Shown here: in pieces, positions 37,439 to 48,210 of the stretch
How the letters are laid out: each line of letters opens with the position of its first letter
Numbering within the stretch: position 1 is the first letter of the stretch
Source of the DNA: an uncultured SAR86 cluster bacterium
GTDB taxonomy: Bacteria; Pseudomonadota; Gammaproteobacteria; Magnimaribacterales; TMED112
Length of the DNA stretch: 64,000 nt
Direction: 5' to 3'
Assembly: GCA_902619265.1 (NCBI GenBank)
Contig: CACNDL010000004.1
Location: 1 to 64,000, forward strand
The notes under the pieces: model-generated
The model's input: the letters and a program-made list of their open reading frames with translations, nothing else
Database searches by the model: none
Told to the model about the DNA's origin: nothing
Position numbers and translations under genes: made by a program

Positions 37439-38235
37439 TAATGAACTACCTCTTCTGACCCCTTAAAGTAAATCTCTCCAAACTGCTCTGCTTGTACGAT
37501 TTCAATGTAACCTTTTCTGTTTAATTCCAAAGCAGCAGACAAAATAACTGAAACTGCCAGTTTAGATTCACCTTTAAGAATAAGCTCTGGCAAAGATATA
37601 AAATCTCTCTCTTTCAAACTATCCAATAAGAGTTTCATTTTTGATTCAAGAGTTATATTTTCGAGTTTGATTTTATGACTTGATAATCTCACCATTTCAT
37701 CAAGCATTGATCTAAGCGCAAATGTTAAATCATTTTTATCATAATTATTCTTTGGTTTAGGTAGTTCAAATTCTGGCAACTTTCCTGCCGCAGGGAATAT
37801 ATCTCTATCTATTCTTGGCATTTCATCTAACTTAAAAGATACTTCTTTAAATCTTTTATATTCTTGCAGCCTTCTAAGAAGTTCTGCTTTCGGATCCCCG
37901 TCTTCCTCTTCATTTTCTTCTTCTCGTGGTAATAGAATTCTAGATTTGATTTCAGCTAAATACGCAGCCATTGCTAAATAATCCCCTGCCAACTCATACT
38001 CAAAATCTTCCATCATTTCAATATAGGCAATATATTGATCTGTAATTTCAATTAAATTAACTTCTAAAATATCTAAATTTTTGCGTTGTATGAGGTACAA
38101 CAAAAAATCCATCGGCCCGGAAAAAACATCTAACAGCAAAAGCAGTGCTTTTGGAGGTACATAGAGGTTTTCTGGTAACTGATCTACCGTACTACCTTTA
38201 ACTTTTGGTAATGCTATTTCCTGAACGGCTTCCAT
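37438..38235 (-). CDS. scpA: segregation and condensation protein A
   Basis: VFSGPMDFLLYLIQRKNLDILEVNLIEITDQYIAYIEMM ... LAMAAYLAEIKSRILLP. Confidence 0.95.
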   Translation of the reverse strand: MEAVQEIALPKVKGSTVDQLPENLYVPPKALLLLLDVFSGPMDFLLYLIQRKNLDILEVNLIEITDQYIAYIEMMEDFEYELAGDYLAMAAYLAEIKSRILLPREEENEEEDGDPKAELLRRLQEYKRFKEVSFKLDEMPRIDRDIFPAAGKLPEFELPKPKNNYDKNDLTFALRSMLDEMVRLSSHKIKLENITLESKMKLLLDSLKERDFISLPELILKGESKLAVSVILSAALELNRKGYIEIVQAEQFGEIYFKGSEEVVH

Positions 38236-38378
38236 ACACTAGATATTGTATATAAAAAAGAAAATAAATACTAAATATTGTGTTTATTAATAAAAAAATT
38301 ATTTCTTGCTAAATGTTTGATTTTTAAAGAGAAACTTTAGCTTCGATGATGTAAAATTTACAGCTCTGTTTAAATAAT

Positions 38379-39422
38379 ATGATGTATATAACTGACAACA
38401 GTAGAATTCTCTCAAGAGAGGAACTTTCTACACCTGAAGAAATAACTAATGAAATACCATTAGATAAGGAATCTTCAAAATTAATTTTTGGAGCAAGAAG
38501 AAGTATTAGCCAAATATTACATAGGCAGGATGATAGGGTTATAGTAGTTGTTGGCCCTTGTTCAATACATGATCCAAAGGCTGCTTTAGAATATGCAAAA
38601 CTTTTAAAAGATTTCTCTTCATCCGTTGAGAATGAACTTATGGTGGTTATGAGGGTTTATTTCGAAAAGCCTAGAACCACAATTGGTTGGAAAGGCCTCA
38701 TCAATGATCCTAGGCTTGATAATTCTTTCAAAATTAACGAAGGCCTCAGAATTTCTAGAAAGTTATTAAAGGATATTGCTGATTTAGGCATGCCAACTGG
38801 AACAGAATTTTTAGATTTAATTTCACCTCAATATGTCTCAGACCTTGTTTGCTGGGGAGCAATTGGAGCACGAACAGCAGAAAGTCAGGTTCACAGAGAA
38901 TTAACATCTGGGCTCTCATGTCCAATGGGTATCAAAAATTCTACTAAAGGAGATATTCAGATAGCAATTGACGCAATTAAATCAGCACAATATCAACATG
39001 TCTTTCTAGGAACAACCAAAAAAGGAAAAGTAGCAATATTTAAAACATCAGGAAATGATGATACTCACATTATTTTACGAGGAGGCCTCGAACCAAATTA
39101 TCATGCGTCAGATATTGAAAATTGTCGTGCTGACCTAGAAAAAAATGAGGTCAACGCCAATATTATGGTCGATTTTAGCCATGGGAATAGTCAAAAAAAT
39201 CATGAAAATCAAAAAAAGGTATCTGCTTCTATATGTGATCAAATTGCAAGTGGTAACAAAGACATTATAGGTGTAATGATTGAAAGTCATTTAAAAGAAG
39301 GTAATCAGAAAATTTCTGAAAATATGGAATATGGTAAAAGTATTACTGACGCTTGTGTAGACTGGGAAGAAACTAAGAAATTACTGAATGATTTAGCACA
39401 AGCAGTTAAAGCCCGAAGATAG
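38379..39422 (+). CDS. aroG: 3-deoxy-7-phosphoheptulonate synthase (DAHP synthase)
   Basis: VVVGPCSIHDPKAALEYAKLL, MRVYFEKPRTTIGWKGLINDP, GARTAESQVHREL, VDFSHGNSQK. Confidence 0.95.
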   Translation: MMYITDNSRILSREELSTPEEITNEIPLDKESSKLIFGARRSISQILHRQDDRVIVVVGPCSIHDPKAALEYAKLLKDFSSSVENELMVVMRVYFEKPRTTIGWKGLINDPRLDNSFKINEGLRISRKLLKDIADLGMPTGTEFLDLISPQYVSDLVCWGAIGARTAESQVHRELTSGLSCPMGIKNSTKGDIQIAIDAIKSAQYQHVFLGTTKKGKVAIFKTSGNDDTHIILRGGLEPNYHASDIENCRADLEKNEVNANIMVDFSHGNSQKNHENQKKVSASICDQIASGNKDIIGVMIESHLKEGNQKISENMEYGKSITDACVDWEETKKLLNDLAQAVKARR

Positions 39423-39428
39423 AAATAT

Positions 39429-40235
39429 ATGGAATTTAAATTCAAGCGTGAGATAGCAGAAACATTAGGTCTGAATACTGCAGTTCTGTTGGAGTACATA
39501 ACAAATTCTGAGTTGCAAAAATGTAAAATTGAATTTCTGCTGAAAGAATTGAGTTTTTGGGACGAGAATGAGTTAATGAGTTTACTAATTGACTTAAATG
39601 TCAGGGGCCTAATTGACCTGGATACAGAAAAAAAATTAGTTTCACTCACAAAAGGGCAGCCAAAAACAAAACTTCAAACTCCAAAGAAAATTAAAAGATC
39701 AAACATTGCTTCTGATTGGAGTCCTACGGACGACGTTCTTGAAATATTAGTGCGGTCTGGTATGGAAGAATCATTCATAAAGGAACTTATTCCTGAATTT
39801 GTTATTTATTGGTCAGAAAGACCTGATGTTTTAATTTCTTATAATTCAAAATTTATCGAACATGCAAGATTAAAGTGGGCGCAATTTAATGCTGAAGTAG
39901 ATACGAAAAAATCTCCTACTGTTATTGATAATTCTTGGACACCATCTGACGATTGCATGGACATAATTAAAATGACAGGTATAGATATAGAGTTTGCAGA
40001 AAAATATTTACCTGAATTCATACTTTATTGGAAAGAAGATGGCAGAGCTTTTACATCTTGGGACATTAAATTTCTAGATTTCATAAAGAAAAAATGGAAT
40101 TTTAATGTTGAAGATTCATCTAATGGACATAAAGAAGAATTTGACTTTTTTGATCCTTATAAGGAGACTGTAGGATCTCCAGACAAAAGTAATAGTGATA
40201 CTTTAGCTAATTTGAGAGAGAAATATAAAATTTAA
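39429..40235 (+). CDS. DnaT-like domain protein with two tandem DnaT C-terminal-type repeats
   Basis: repeat 1 SDWSPTDDVLEILVRSGMEESFIKELIPEFVIYWSERPDVLISYNSKFIEHARLKW; repeat 2 NSWTPSDDCMDIIKMTGIDIEFAEKYLPEFILYWKEDGRAFTSWDIKFLDFIKKKW. Confidence 0.7.
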   Translation: MEFKFKREIAETLGLNTAVLLEYITNSELQKCKIEFLLKELSFWDENELMSLLIDLNVRGLIDLDTEKKLVSLTKGQPKTKLQTPKKIKRSNIASDWSPTDDVLEILVRSGMEESFIKELIPEFVIYWSERPDVLISYNSKFIEHARLKWAQFNAEVDTKKSPTVIDNSWTPSDDCMDIIKMTGIDIEFAEKYLPEFILYWKEDGRAFTSWDIKFLDFIKKKWNFNVEDSSNGHKEEFDFFDPYKETVGSPDKSNSDTLANLREKYKI

Positions 40236-41234
40236 ATGAACAAGAAAAATTTAAGAGCTTCAGGTGTAATACTTTTTTTTACAGTTATATGGATGATTTC
40301 TGGTTATTTTGCGCAAACAGAGCCGGAAGAATACGTAGCACCAGTTTCTAAAGAAGTTGTTCTAGTAAATAACTCAAAAGCAGTCGACTATAGACTGCCA
40401 GTCACTGTGAAAGCTGAATCCCAAGCTTTTTCAAAAGTAGATGTTAAATCTCAAACTTCAGAAAAAGTTGTTGAAGTTGGTTTTGCTGATGGTGATTATG
40501 CCAAGAAAGATGATGTAATTTGCAAACTTGACTCAGGCCAAAGAGAGGCTAACTTTAAGAAAAGTAAAATTGATTACGATTCTTCTATTGAGCTAAAGAA
40601 AAAAGGATTAATTTCAGAATCAGCTTTAGTAACAACTGAAACAGTATTCGAGAGTGCAAAAATAGAATTAGAAAGAACTGAAATTAAAGCGCCCTTTGAT
40701 GGCTTCGTCGAAAATCTAGCTAAAAAAGGACAACTTCTTCAAAATGGACAAAACTGTGCTTCGATAATTTCTCTGACACCATTGAAAATAGTGGGAAATG
40801 TGTCCGAAATGATGGTGGCAAAAATTAAACCTGGGCTAGATGCTGAGATTAATTTTATATCAGGTGAAAAATATAATACTGAGGTTTCATTTATAAGTTC
40901 TGCTGCAGACACTAGGACTAGGACATTTAGGGTTGAGGCTGAGTTAGATAATGCAGATCTAAATATCAAAGATGGGTTGACTGGAGAATTAATAATCTAT
41001 ACTGAGCCAGTTAAAGCACACTTTATTCCGACTTCAGCCTTCTTGCTTGGGGACCAAGGTAATGTAGCACTTGCTACTGTTTTAAATGATGTGGTGCAGA
41101 TTATGGATGTACAGATACTAATCGATACTGTCCAAGGTGCCTGGATAACCGGTATCCCTGATGAAACTAATGTTATCGTTGGTGGTCAAGGCTTTGTCAA
41201 AGATGGTGATGAAGTAATTTCAAAATATAGATAA
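40236..41234 (+). CDS. RND efflux system periplasmic adaptor (HlyD/AcrA family)
   Basis: VVEVGFADGDYAKKDDVICKLDSGQREANFKKSK, IKAPFDGFVENLAKKGQLLQNG. Confidence 0.9.
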   Translation: MNKKNLRASGVILFFTVIWMISGYFAQTEPEEYVAPVSKEVVLVNNSKAVDYRLPVTVKAESQAFSKVDVKSQTSEKVVEVGFADGDYAKKDDVICKLDSGQREANFKKSKIDYDSSIELKKKGLISESALVTTETVFESAKIELERTEIKAPFDGFVENLAKKGQLLQNGQNCASIISLTPLKIVGNVSEMMVAKIKPGLDAEINFISGEKYNTEVSFISSAADTRTRTFRVEAELDNADLNIKDGLTGELIIYTEPVKAHFIPTSAFLLGDQGNVALATVLNDVVQIMDVQILIDTVQGAWITGIPDETNVIVGGQGFVKDGDEVISKYR

Positions 41235-44200
41235 TGGGAATTGTTAAAACAGCGGTAAGCAAGTTTAGAACCACTCTCCTTGTAATGATTTTCTTAATTA
41301 TTATGGGTATGTTTGGAAGAGCAGCAATGCCTATTGCCTCTAACCCTAATATTCAATTTCCATTTGTGAATGTTTCAGTATTTTTAGAGGGTGCTGCACC
41401 TGAGGATATGGCACGAATTGTTGCAAAACCATTAGAAAACAGATTTTTACGTCTCGAAGGCCAAGAACAAGTAAGATCGATAAATACACAAAGTTTCACT
41501 AATTTAACCATTCAATATGATGTTGATTATGATATGGATCAAGCAATTTTAGACGTAGAAAGAGCTATTGGTGAAGTAAGAAATCAATTACCCCCAGAAG
41601 CAAATGATCCTATTGTAAGAGAAAGATCTGACAATGATTGGCCAATATTAATTTATAGCATATATGGTTTTTCAAATCTCAGATCTGGATACGCCGTCGC
41701 CCAAGAAATTCAAGACAGATTTGAAAAAGTCCCAGGCGTTTTGGGCGTCGAAATTGGTGGTGTACCTGAAGAGCTTTTAGAAGTTGAAGTATCACAAGCA
41801 AAATTAGAAAGCTTGGGTGTTAGTCTCACTGAAATTTACAGCGCTGTGCGAAATAATAACGTTTTAATACCTGCAGGCTTTCAAGATACAGGTTCGGGAA
41901 AATTTGCAGTAGAAATTCCAAGTATATTTGAGACAAGACAGGATGTTTTTGACCTTCCAATCAAATCCGATGGCAATAAAGTCGTGAAAATGGGTGATGT
42001 TGCCGATATTAAAAGAACATTTAAAGACCCAAGTAGTTTTTCTAGGATTAATGGTTTTGATGCAATTTCTCTTTCAATAACTAAAAGAGTTGGTTTTAAT
42101 GAATTGGATATTGCTCAAGCTGTGCAAGCAGAAGTTGAAAAAATTAGAGAAGATTTCCCAGATGACTTAATCATACAGCCTGGACTAGATACAACAAAAT
42201 TTGCTGGTGATATGGTTTCTGAACTTGAAGGAAATATAATCACAGCTGTAATACTTGTAATGGTCCTAGTTGTGGCAACGCTTGGTCTGAGAAATGGACT
42301 TATTGTTGGTATTGCCATTCCCTTCTCTTTTCTGGTTGGTTTTGGAATTCTACACTTCTTTATAGGATACGAATTTAATTTTCTCGTAATGTTCGGGATG
42401 TTGCTAGGTTTGGGTATGCTTATTGATGGCGGGATCGTGATTGTTGAGTACGCCGACAAATTAATCGACAAAGGTCTGTCTCGAAAAGAAGCATATACGA
42501 ACGCTGCTGAAAGAATGTTTACACCGGTTTTTGCTTCAGTTCTAACAACACTAGCAGCCTTTTCACCACTTATGATTTGGCCAGGAATATCAGGCAAATT
42601 TATGCGTTACTTGCCAGTAACAGTTTTTGTTATCTTGGCGGCTTCATTAGCATACGCATTAATCTTTGCACCAGTTATTGGATCTTTATTAGGAAGAAGA
42701 AAAAAAGCTAATGACACAAATAATGATAGTGATGACACGCCTTTAAAAAAATCATATAGAAAAGCAATAAATTTTGCGGTTAAAAATCCAGTTGAGTCAG
42801 TTGCTTACACTTTTTTAACTATGTTTTTAATCTTAGGAAACATCGTTCCAAATTATGGTAAACAGTTTGTATATTTCCCTTCAGTTGAACCTTGGTTGAT
42901 TGAGGCTGATATTCAAGCTAGAGGAAACTTATCACCGTACGAAGCCAGGGACTTTGCAATAGATGCTGAACAAAAATTGATTGCAGTAAAAGGAGTGGAT
43001 GATCTTAATATTAGCGTTTCCGGTGGCGGTGGAAGTGGTGACGGAGTTGGAAGAGGTTATATAGTCTTAGAAGATCCTAAAGAACTAGACATCACAGGTT
43101 TTGAGGTATTAGCCCTATTAAGAGAAGCAGTCTCTGATATATCAGGATATAAACTTAGCATAAGAGAAGTTCAGGAAGGGCCTGGTCAATTCAGTGCACC
43201 CGTAGAAATACAGCTAATGAGTGAAGATTTAGGTCTTATTGAAAGAAAGACACGAGAACTGAGAAATTATATTGATCAAAATATTGAAGGTCTCACTGGG
43301 GTTAATGACACGTTACCTAAATATAAAATTGAATGGAAAATTGATGTAGATAAAGAGAGAGCCTTTCAATCAGGCATAAGCCTATATGATATAGGGTCGA
43401 CCATCCAAATGGTTACAACAGGCATAATGCTTGGAGAATATAGACCAGATGATTCTAAAGAAGAGATCGATATAAGAGCTAGATTTGCCAAAGATAAAAG
43501 AACATTGTCGAATCTTGAAAATATAACCGTTAATTCCAGAAATGGAGCAGTACCTGTATCAAGTTTTGTTGATGTCGAAGCTCGCCCAAATGCAGCTAGT
43601 CTTGTAAGAAGAGACGGCCAGTTTTTTTATGAAATTAATGCTACTAATGTGCCAGGTTTTAACTTAAATGGTGAAATCAACAAGATTCAACAATGGATAG
43701 ATGATACTGGTTTTGATGATCCTAGAATGGATATAACATTCGGTGGGTTAACTGAAAGAGGTGCAGAAGCAACTGACTTTCTAATTCAGGCATTCTATGG
43801 CGCTCTATTCTTAATGTTCATAATTTTAGTTACCCAGTTCAATAGTATTTCTCAACCAATAGTTATTCTTTTGTCGGTATTATTTTCAACAGCAGGAGTA
43901 TTTTTGGGTTTAACTGTCACTGGATCAGAGCCGTCAACCATTATGACTGGAACTGCCTTAGTTGGTTTGGCCGGGATAGTTGTGAATAATAATATTGTAT
44001 TGATCGATACCTTTAATAAATTAAGATTAGATTTTCCAGATAAGCCAGCAACTGAGTTAATAGCAGAAACTTGTATGAGTCGACTTAGACCTGTGCTTTT
44101 AACAACTGTTACTACTATCTTTGGACTAATGTTTTTATCATTCGGGTATAGTATCGATGTAATAAATAGAGCTATTTATGAGGGAACATCGACAGTTAAA

Positions 44201-44377
44201 TGGTACCAAGTGTTTGGAATAAGTATTTGTTGGGGCTTAGGTTTTAGCACTATTATTACCTTGTTAGTAACCCCATCATTCTTAATGATTCTTGAAAATC
44301 TCAAAGAGTACAGAATGAGTGCGAGGAATTTTGTTACATCAATACCTAATAAAATAGGCACGCTTTTTAAAAGTTAA
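41234..44377 (+). CDS. RND efflux permease (AcrB/MmpL-type HAE1-like)
   Basis: 1047 aa, FGMLLGLGMLIDGGIVIVEYADK, AAERMFTPVFASVLTTLAAFSPLM, LVGLAGIVVNNNIVLIDTFNKLR. Confidence 0.93.
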   Translation: MGIVKTAVSKFRTTLLVMIFLIIMGMFGRAAMPIASNPNIQFPFVNVSVFLEGAAPEDMARIVAKPLENRFLRLEGQEQVRSINTQSFTNLTIQYDVDYDMDQAILDVERAIGEVRNQLPPEANDPIVRERSDNDWPILIYSIYGFSNLRSGYAVAQEIQDRFEKVPGVLGVEIGGVPEELLEVEVSQAKLESLGVSLTEIYSAVRNNNVLIPAGFQDTGSGKFAVEIPSIFETRQDVFDLPIKSDGNKVVKMGDVADIKRTFKDPSSFSRINGFDAISLSITKRVGFNELDIAQAVQAEVEKIREDFPDDLIIQPGLDTTKFAGDMVSELEGNIITAVILVMVLVVATLGLRNGLIVGIAIPFSFLVGFGILHFFIGYEFNFLVMFGMLLGLGMLIDGGIVIVEYADKLIDKGLSRKEAYTNAAERMFTPVFASVLTTLAAFSPLMIWPGISGKFMRYLPVTVFVILAASLAYALIFAPVIGSLLGRRKKANDTNNDSDDTPLKKSYRKAINFAVKNPVESVAYTFLTMFLILGNIVPNYGKQFVYFPSVEPWLIEADIQARGNLSPYEARDFAIDAEQKLIAVKGVDDLNISVSGGGGSGDGVGRGYIVLEDPKELDITGFEVLALLREAVSDISGYKLSIREVQEGPGQFSAPVEIQLMSEDLGLIERKTRELRNYIDQNIEGLTGVNDTLPKYKIEWKIDVDKERAFQSGISLYDIGSTIQMVTTGIMLGEYRPDDSKEEIDIRARFAKDKRTLSNLENITVNSRNGAVPVSSFVDVEARPNAASLVRRDGQFFYEINATNVPGFNLNGEINKIQQWIDDTGFDDPRMDITFGGLTERGAEATDFLIQAFYGALFLMFIILVTQFNSISQPIVILLSVLFSTAGVFLGLTVTGSEPSTIMTGTALVGLAGIVVNNNIVLIDTFNKLRLDFPDKPATELIAETCMSRLRPVLLTTVTTIFGLMFLSFGYSIDVINRAIYEGTSTVKWYQVFGISICWGLGFSTIITLLVTPSFLMILENLKEYRMSARNFVTSIPNKIGTLFKS

Positions 44378-44398
44378 AAACTTAAGTAAAATTTTATA

Positions 44399-44611
44399 AT
44401 GGCAAAATTTGAAGAATCTATAAAAGAACTCGAAAAAATTGTTAAGGCTCTTGAAGATGGTGAGCCTAGCCTAGATGAATCATTAAAGAGTTTTGAAAAA
44501 GGCATATCGTTAATTAAGGTGTGTCAGAAAGAGCTTGAATCAGCTGAAAACAAAATAAAAGAGTTAACTGAAGACGGCGAAACAAAAACTTTTGAAAGTG
44601 ACGAATCTTAG
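44399..44611 (+). CDS. xseB: exodeoxyribonuclease VII small subunit
   Basis: [50 protein letters not shown]; precedes ispA-dxs. Confidence 0.95.
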   Translation: MAKFEESIKELEKIVKALEDGEPSLDESLKSFEKGISLIKVCQKELESAENKIKELTEDGETKTFESDES

Positions 44612-45467
44612 TTTAGATAACTTTGAAGTAGAGCTTCAAAAAAGAATAAATAATCAACTTAATTCTTATTTAAATTCAAATAATCAAATCCAAGAAGCAA
44701 TTAAGTTTGCACTTTCAGCTCCTGGAAAACGTGTAAGACCGACTTTAATATACCTAGTAGGTGATCTTTATAATGTAGCGTTGGAAGATTTAGATTCACT
44801 TGCTCTAGCAGCAGAAATCATTCATACCTACTCTCTTGTTCATGATGATCTGCCCTGCATGGATGACGATGATCTTCGAAGAGGCCAACCAACTCTTCAT
44901 AAAAAATATTCAGAGGCAACTGCTGTGCTCGCTGGTGATGCTATGCAATCATTAGCAATCCAGATCATTCTTGATGATCACAAACTATCAGACGAACTTA
45001 AAGTTTCAATAGTAAAGCTTTTGATGGAAAAAATTGGCTATGAGGGCATGATACTTGGACAAGCATTAGACATAAGTTTTGAGCAAGAATCTGCAAATAA
45101 AGATGAGATAATTCAAATGAATTATTTGAAAACCGGCCTACTTATTGAATTTTGTATATTAGCACCCTTAATGATTGCTAAACAGTCTGAGAAAGAGTGG
45201 ACTGGAATTGCAAGAAATATTGGTATAGCTTTTCAATTAATTGATGACTTGCTTGATTTAGAGGAGTCAGAAGAAAGTTTGGGCAAAGCAACCAATAAAG
45301 ATCATTCTAAAAACAAAAAAAATCTTCCTTTATTAGTGGGCCCATCAGAAACTATGAATGAGATTAAAAAATTTCAACATGAAACATTGGAATCATTATC
45401 AAAATTGAGTTTAAATAATCACCCATTTAAGTTTTACGTAGAAAACTTATTTAATAGAAGAAATTAA
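44592..45467 (+). CDS. ispA: farnesyl diphosphate synthase / geranylgeranyl-type polyprenyl synthetase
   Basis: [24 protein letters not shown] and [11 protein letters not shown] Asp-rich motifs. Confidence 0.95.
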   Translation: MKVTNLSLDNFEVELQKRINNQLNSYLNSNNQIQEAIKFALSAPGKRVRPTLIYLVGDLYNVALEDLDSLALAAEIIHTYSLVHDDLPCMDDDDLRRGQPTLHKKYSEATAVLAGDAMQSLAIQIILDDHKLSDELKVSIVKLLMEKIGYEGMILGQALDISFEQESANKDEIIQMNYLKTGLLIEFCILAPLMIAKQSEKEWTGIARNIGIAFQLIDDLLDLEESEESLGKATNKDHSKNKKNLPLLVGPSETMNEIKKFQHETLESLSKLSLNNHPFKFYVENLFNRRN

Positions 45468-47323
45468 TGAAAATTTTTAAAGAGTTTCCCAAAGATAAAC
45501 CAAAGAGCATTCTACTTGATAAAGTAAATTTTCCTGCTGATTTAAAACAACTAAATTTAAGTGAGCTAGAGGTTTTGGCTGACGAATTAAGAGAATTCTT
45601 GCTTTATTCTGTGAGTCAGTCTGGAGGCCATTTTGGTGCAGGATTGGGCGCCATTGAACTAACTATTGCATTGCATTACGTTTTGGATCTGCCGAACGAT
45701 AAAATTGTATGGGATACAGGACATCAAGCCTATCCTCATAAAATTCTTACCGGCAGGAAAGATAAGATGCATAAAATAAGACAACTAGATGGCTTAGCTG
45801 CATTTCCATCAATCACAGAATCTGAATACGATGCCATGAGTGTTGGTCATTCCAGTACATCCATAAGTGCATCATTAGGCATGAACGAAGCTAATCAATT
45901 ATTGAAAGGTAACAAAACTATATTTTCAGTTATTGGGGATGGCGCTATGACAGCTGGTCTTGCATTTGAAGGTCTTATGCATGCCGGCCATCTTGGCAGG
46001 GACCTAAATATCATTTTGAATGATAACGATATGTCTATTTCAAAAAATAAGGGGGGCTTATCAGATTATTTAGCTAAAGTATGGGCATCAAAAAGTTATA
46101 AAAAACTTAAATCAAGTGGTAAGAAAGTTCTTAAAAACTTACCTTTTGGATTACATATTTCTCGATCACTCAAAGATGGTTTGAAATCAGCTGTAATGCC
46201 AGGAAATTTATTTGAAGATCTTGGCATGCATTATATAGGACCAATTGATGGCCATGATGTGAAATTGCTAGTCAAGACTCTTGAAAGAATGAAAGAAAAG
46301 TCAGAGCCTTATTTGCTTCACATTATTACAAAAAAAGGTGCAGGGTTTGAACCTGCAGAAAACGAAAGAATAAAATTCCATGCTATTTCAAAAATTGAGA
46401 AAAATCCCTCTAAATCACAAATAAAATTTCAAGATATTTTCGGTGAGTGGCTTTGTGATAAAGCTGAGATAGAAAAAAAATTAGTTGCCATCACTCCTGC
46501 AATGACAGAGGGTTCTGGTATGGTAAATTTTGAGAAACAGTATCCTGAAAGATTTTATGATGTTGCAATTGCAGAGCAACATGCAGTGACATTTGGGGCT
46601 GGTTTAGCCTTAGGCGGCATGAAGCCAGTGGTTGCAATATACTCAACTTTTTTACAAAGGGCATATGATCAACTTATCCATGATGTATGTTTAGAAAATA
46701 TTGATGTTACATTTGCTTTGGATAGAGCTGGGATCGTAGGTGAAGATGGCCCTACTCATTCTGGAAGTTTTGATATAAGTTTTATGCGCTGTATCCCCAA
46801 TTTAGTAATTGCAACACCCTCTGACGAAGATGAAACAAGAATCCTGCTGAATACATGTTTTGAATACGAAGGTCCAGCTGCAGTAAGGTACCCGAGAGGT
46901 AGTGGCTGTGGTGCTCAAGTGAATAAAGAGTTATCAACAGTGGAAATTGGTAAAGGCAAAAAAATAAATGAGGGTAATGATGTATGCATTTTAAACTTTG
47001 GGGTGCTGATTGACAGAGCTTTGGAAATTGTTCAGGAAACAAATTATGGTTTATGTGATATGCGATTTGTAAAACCACTGGACGAAGAATTAATCGATGA
47101 AATATGTAATAAATATTCGAAAATAGTAACGCTTGAAGATCATACCACTAAAGGTGGCTGTGGAAGTGCAGTAAATGAATACCTTTTAAGCAAAAAAATT
47201 ACTATACCAGTGTTAAATCTTGGTTTAGATGATGCTTTTCCAGAACATGGAAGCAGAAATGAAATTCTAAAAATCAATGGCTTAGATATTGATTCCATTA
47301 AGGAACAGATTTCGAATTTTTAG
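45467..47323 (+). CDS. dxs: 1-deoxy-D-xylulose-5-phosphate synthase
   Basis: GHFGAGLGAIELTIALHYV, VIGDGAMTAGLAFEGL, DRAGIVGEDGPTHSGSFD. Confidence 0.97.
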   Translation: MKIFKEFPKDKPKSILLDKVNFPADLKQLNLSELEVLADELREFLLYSVSQSGGHFGAGLGAIELTIALHYVLDLPNDKIVWDTGHQAYPHKILTGRKDKMHKIRQLDGLAAFPSITESEYDAMSVGHSSTSISASLGMNEANQLLKGNKTIFSVIGDGAMTAGLAFEGLMHAGHLGRDLNIILNDNDMSISKNKGGLSDYLAKVWASKSYKKLKSSGKKVLKNLPFGLHISRSLKDGLKSAVMPGNLFEDLGMHYIGPIDGHDVKLLVKTLERMKEKSEPYLLHIITKKGAGFEPAENERIKFHAISKIEKNPSKSQIKFQDIFGEWLCDKAEIEKKLVAITPAMTEGSGMVNFEKQYPERFYDVAIAEQHAVTFGAGLALGGMKPVVAIYSTFLQRAYDQLIHDVCLENIDVTFALDRAGIVGEDGPTHSGSFDISFMRCIPNLVIATPSDEDETRILLNTCFEYEGPAAVRYPRGSGCGAQVNKELSTVEIGKGKKINEGNDVCILNFGVLIDRALEIVQETNYGLCDMRFVKPLDEELIDEICNKYSKIVTLEDHTTKGGCGSAVNEYLLSKKITIPVLNLGLDDAFPEHGSRNEILKINGLDIDSIKEQISNF

Positions 47324-48210
47324 AGAGAATCCCAGCCTAGATTTTTAAAATTAATATTTTTTCCAGTCTTGTCCGTCACTAAAATTTCTTTTTCTTGAGT
47401 AATGCTTCCCAACTTGATTGAATTTGGCAAAATTTTCTTTACAAGCTCGTTGTGTTTTGAAGGACACGTAAAAAGTAATACATAATCATCTCCCCCAACT
47501 ATATCTTCAATTGAATTTGTGAATACATGATCATTTATACTTACAACTGCACCCTTTTGAGATTGTTCACAAATTCTATTTAAATCTAAAAGTAAGCCAT
47601 CAGACACATCAATAGCAGAATTCAGAATAGGATTTAATGCTTTAATAGCTTCTTTTGAAAGCAATTTAGGTTTGAGATACTGATTTGGTAAATCAAATAT
47701 TTGTTTTTTATAGAGCTCATACCCCTGTTTTCCATGTCCTATTGCATTTGAGACATATATTTCATCATCAACTTCAGCGCCTCCTCGTTTAATAATATTT
47801 TTGAATTTTTTCCCAAATACTGTGACAGAAATATTTAATTGTCCTTTCGTTAGATCCCCTCCAATTAAATTAGTCCCATAATCATTATTGAAATCACTAA
47901 TGCCGTTAGAAAATTGTTTAAACCATTGGTCTGAAGGTTCCGGAAGCGTAATGTTAAGCAAATAACCTTCTGGGTAAGCACCCATTGCAATAATATCTGA
48001 TGCTGCAATTGCTACAGATCGATAAGCTATAAAATAAGGGTCAAAAGTGTTAGGAAAATGAACATCTACTACGGAATTATCTGAAGAAATTAATAAGTCC
48101 TCAGAGAAGGTTATAACAGCACAATCATCCCCAATTTCAAGAGGAAACTGTTTATTTACACCGGCGCAGGGTTTTAAATATTTTTCTAGAAAATATTCTT
48201 CTTTATTCAC
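47320..48210 (-). CDS. thiL: thiamine-monophosphate kinase
   Basis: IGDDCAVI, DVHFPNTFDPYFIAYRSVAIAASDIIAMGA, GGDLTKG, AIDVSDGLLLDL. Confidence 0.93.
   Translation of the reverse strand: MNKEEYFLEKYLKPCAGVNKQFPLEIGDDCAVITFSEDLLISSDNSVVDVHFPNTFDPYFIAYRSVAIAASDIIAMGAYPEGYLLNITLPEPSDQWFKQFSNGISDFNNDYGTNLIGGDLTKGQLNISVTVFGKKFKNIIKRGGAEVDDEIYVSNAIGHGKQGYELYKKQIFDLPNQYLKPKLLSKEAIKALNPILNSAIDVSDGLLLDLNRICEQSQKGAVVSINDHVFTNSIEDIVGGDDYVLLFTCPSKHNELVKKILPNSIKLGSITQEKEILVTDKTGKNINFKNLGWDSL

Noticed and set aside
42115-42597. 160-aa minus-strand ORF inside the RND permease gene
   Set aside because: Antisense shadow, composition typical of reverse-complemented membrane protein codons.
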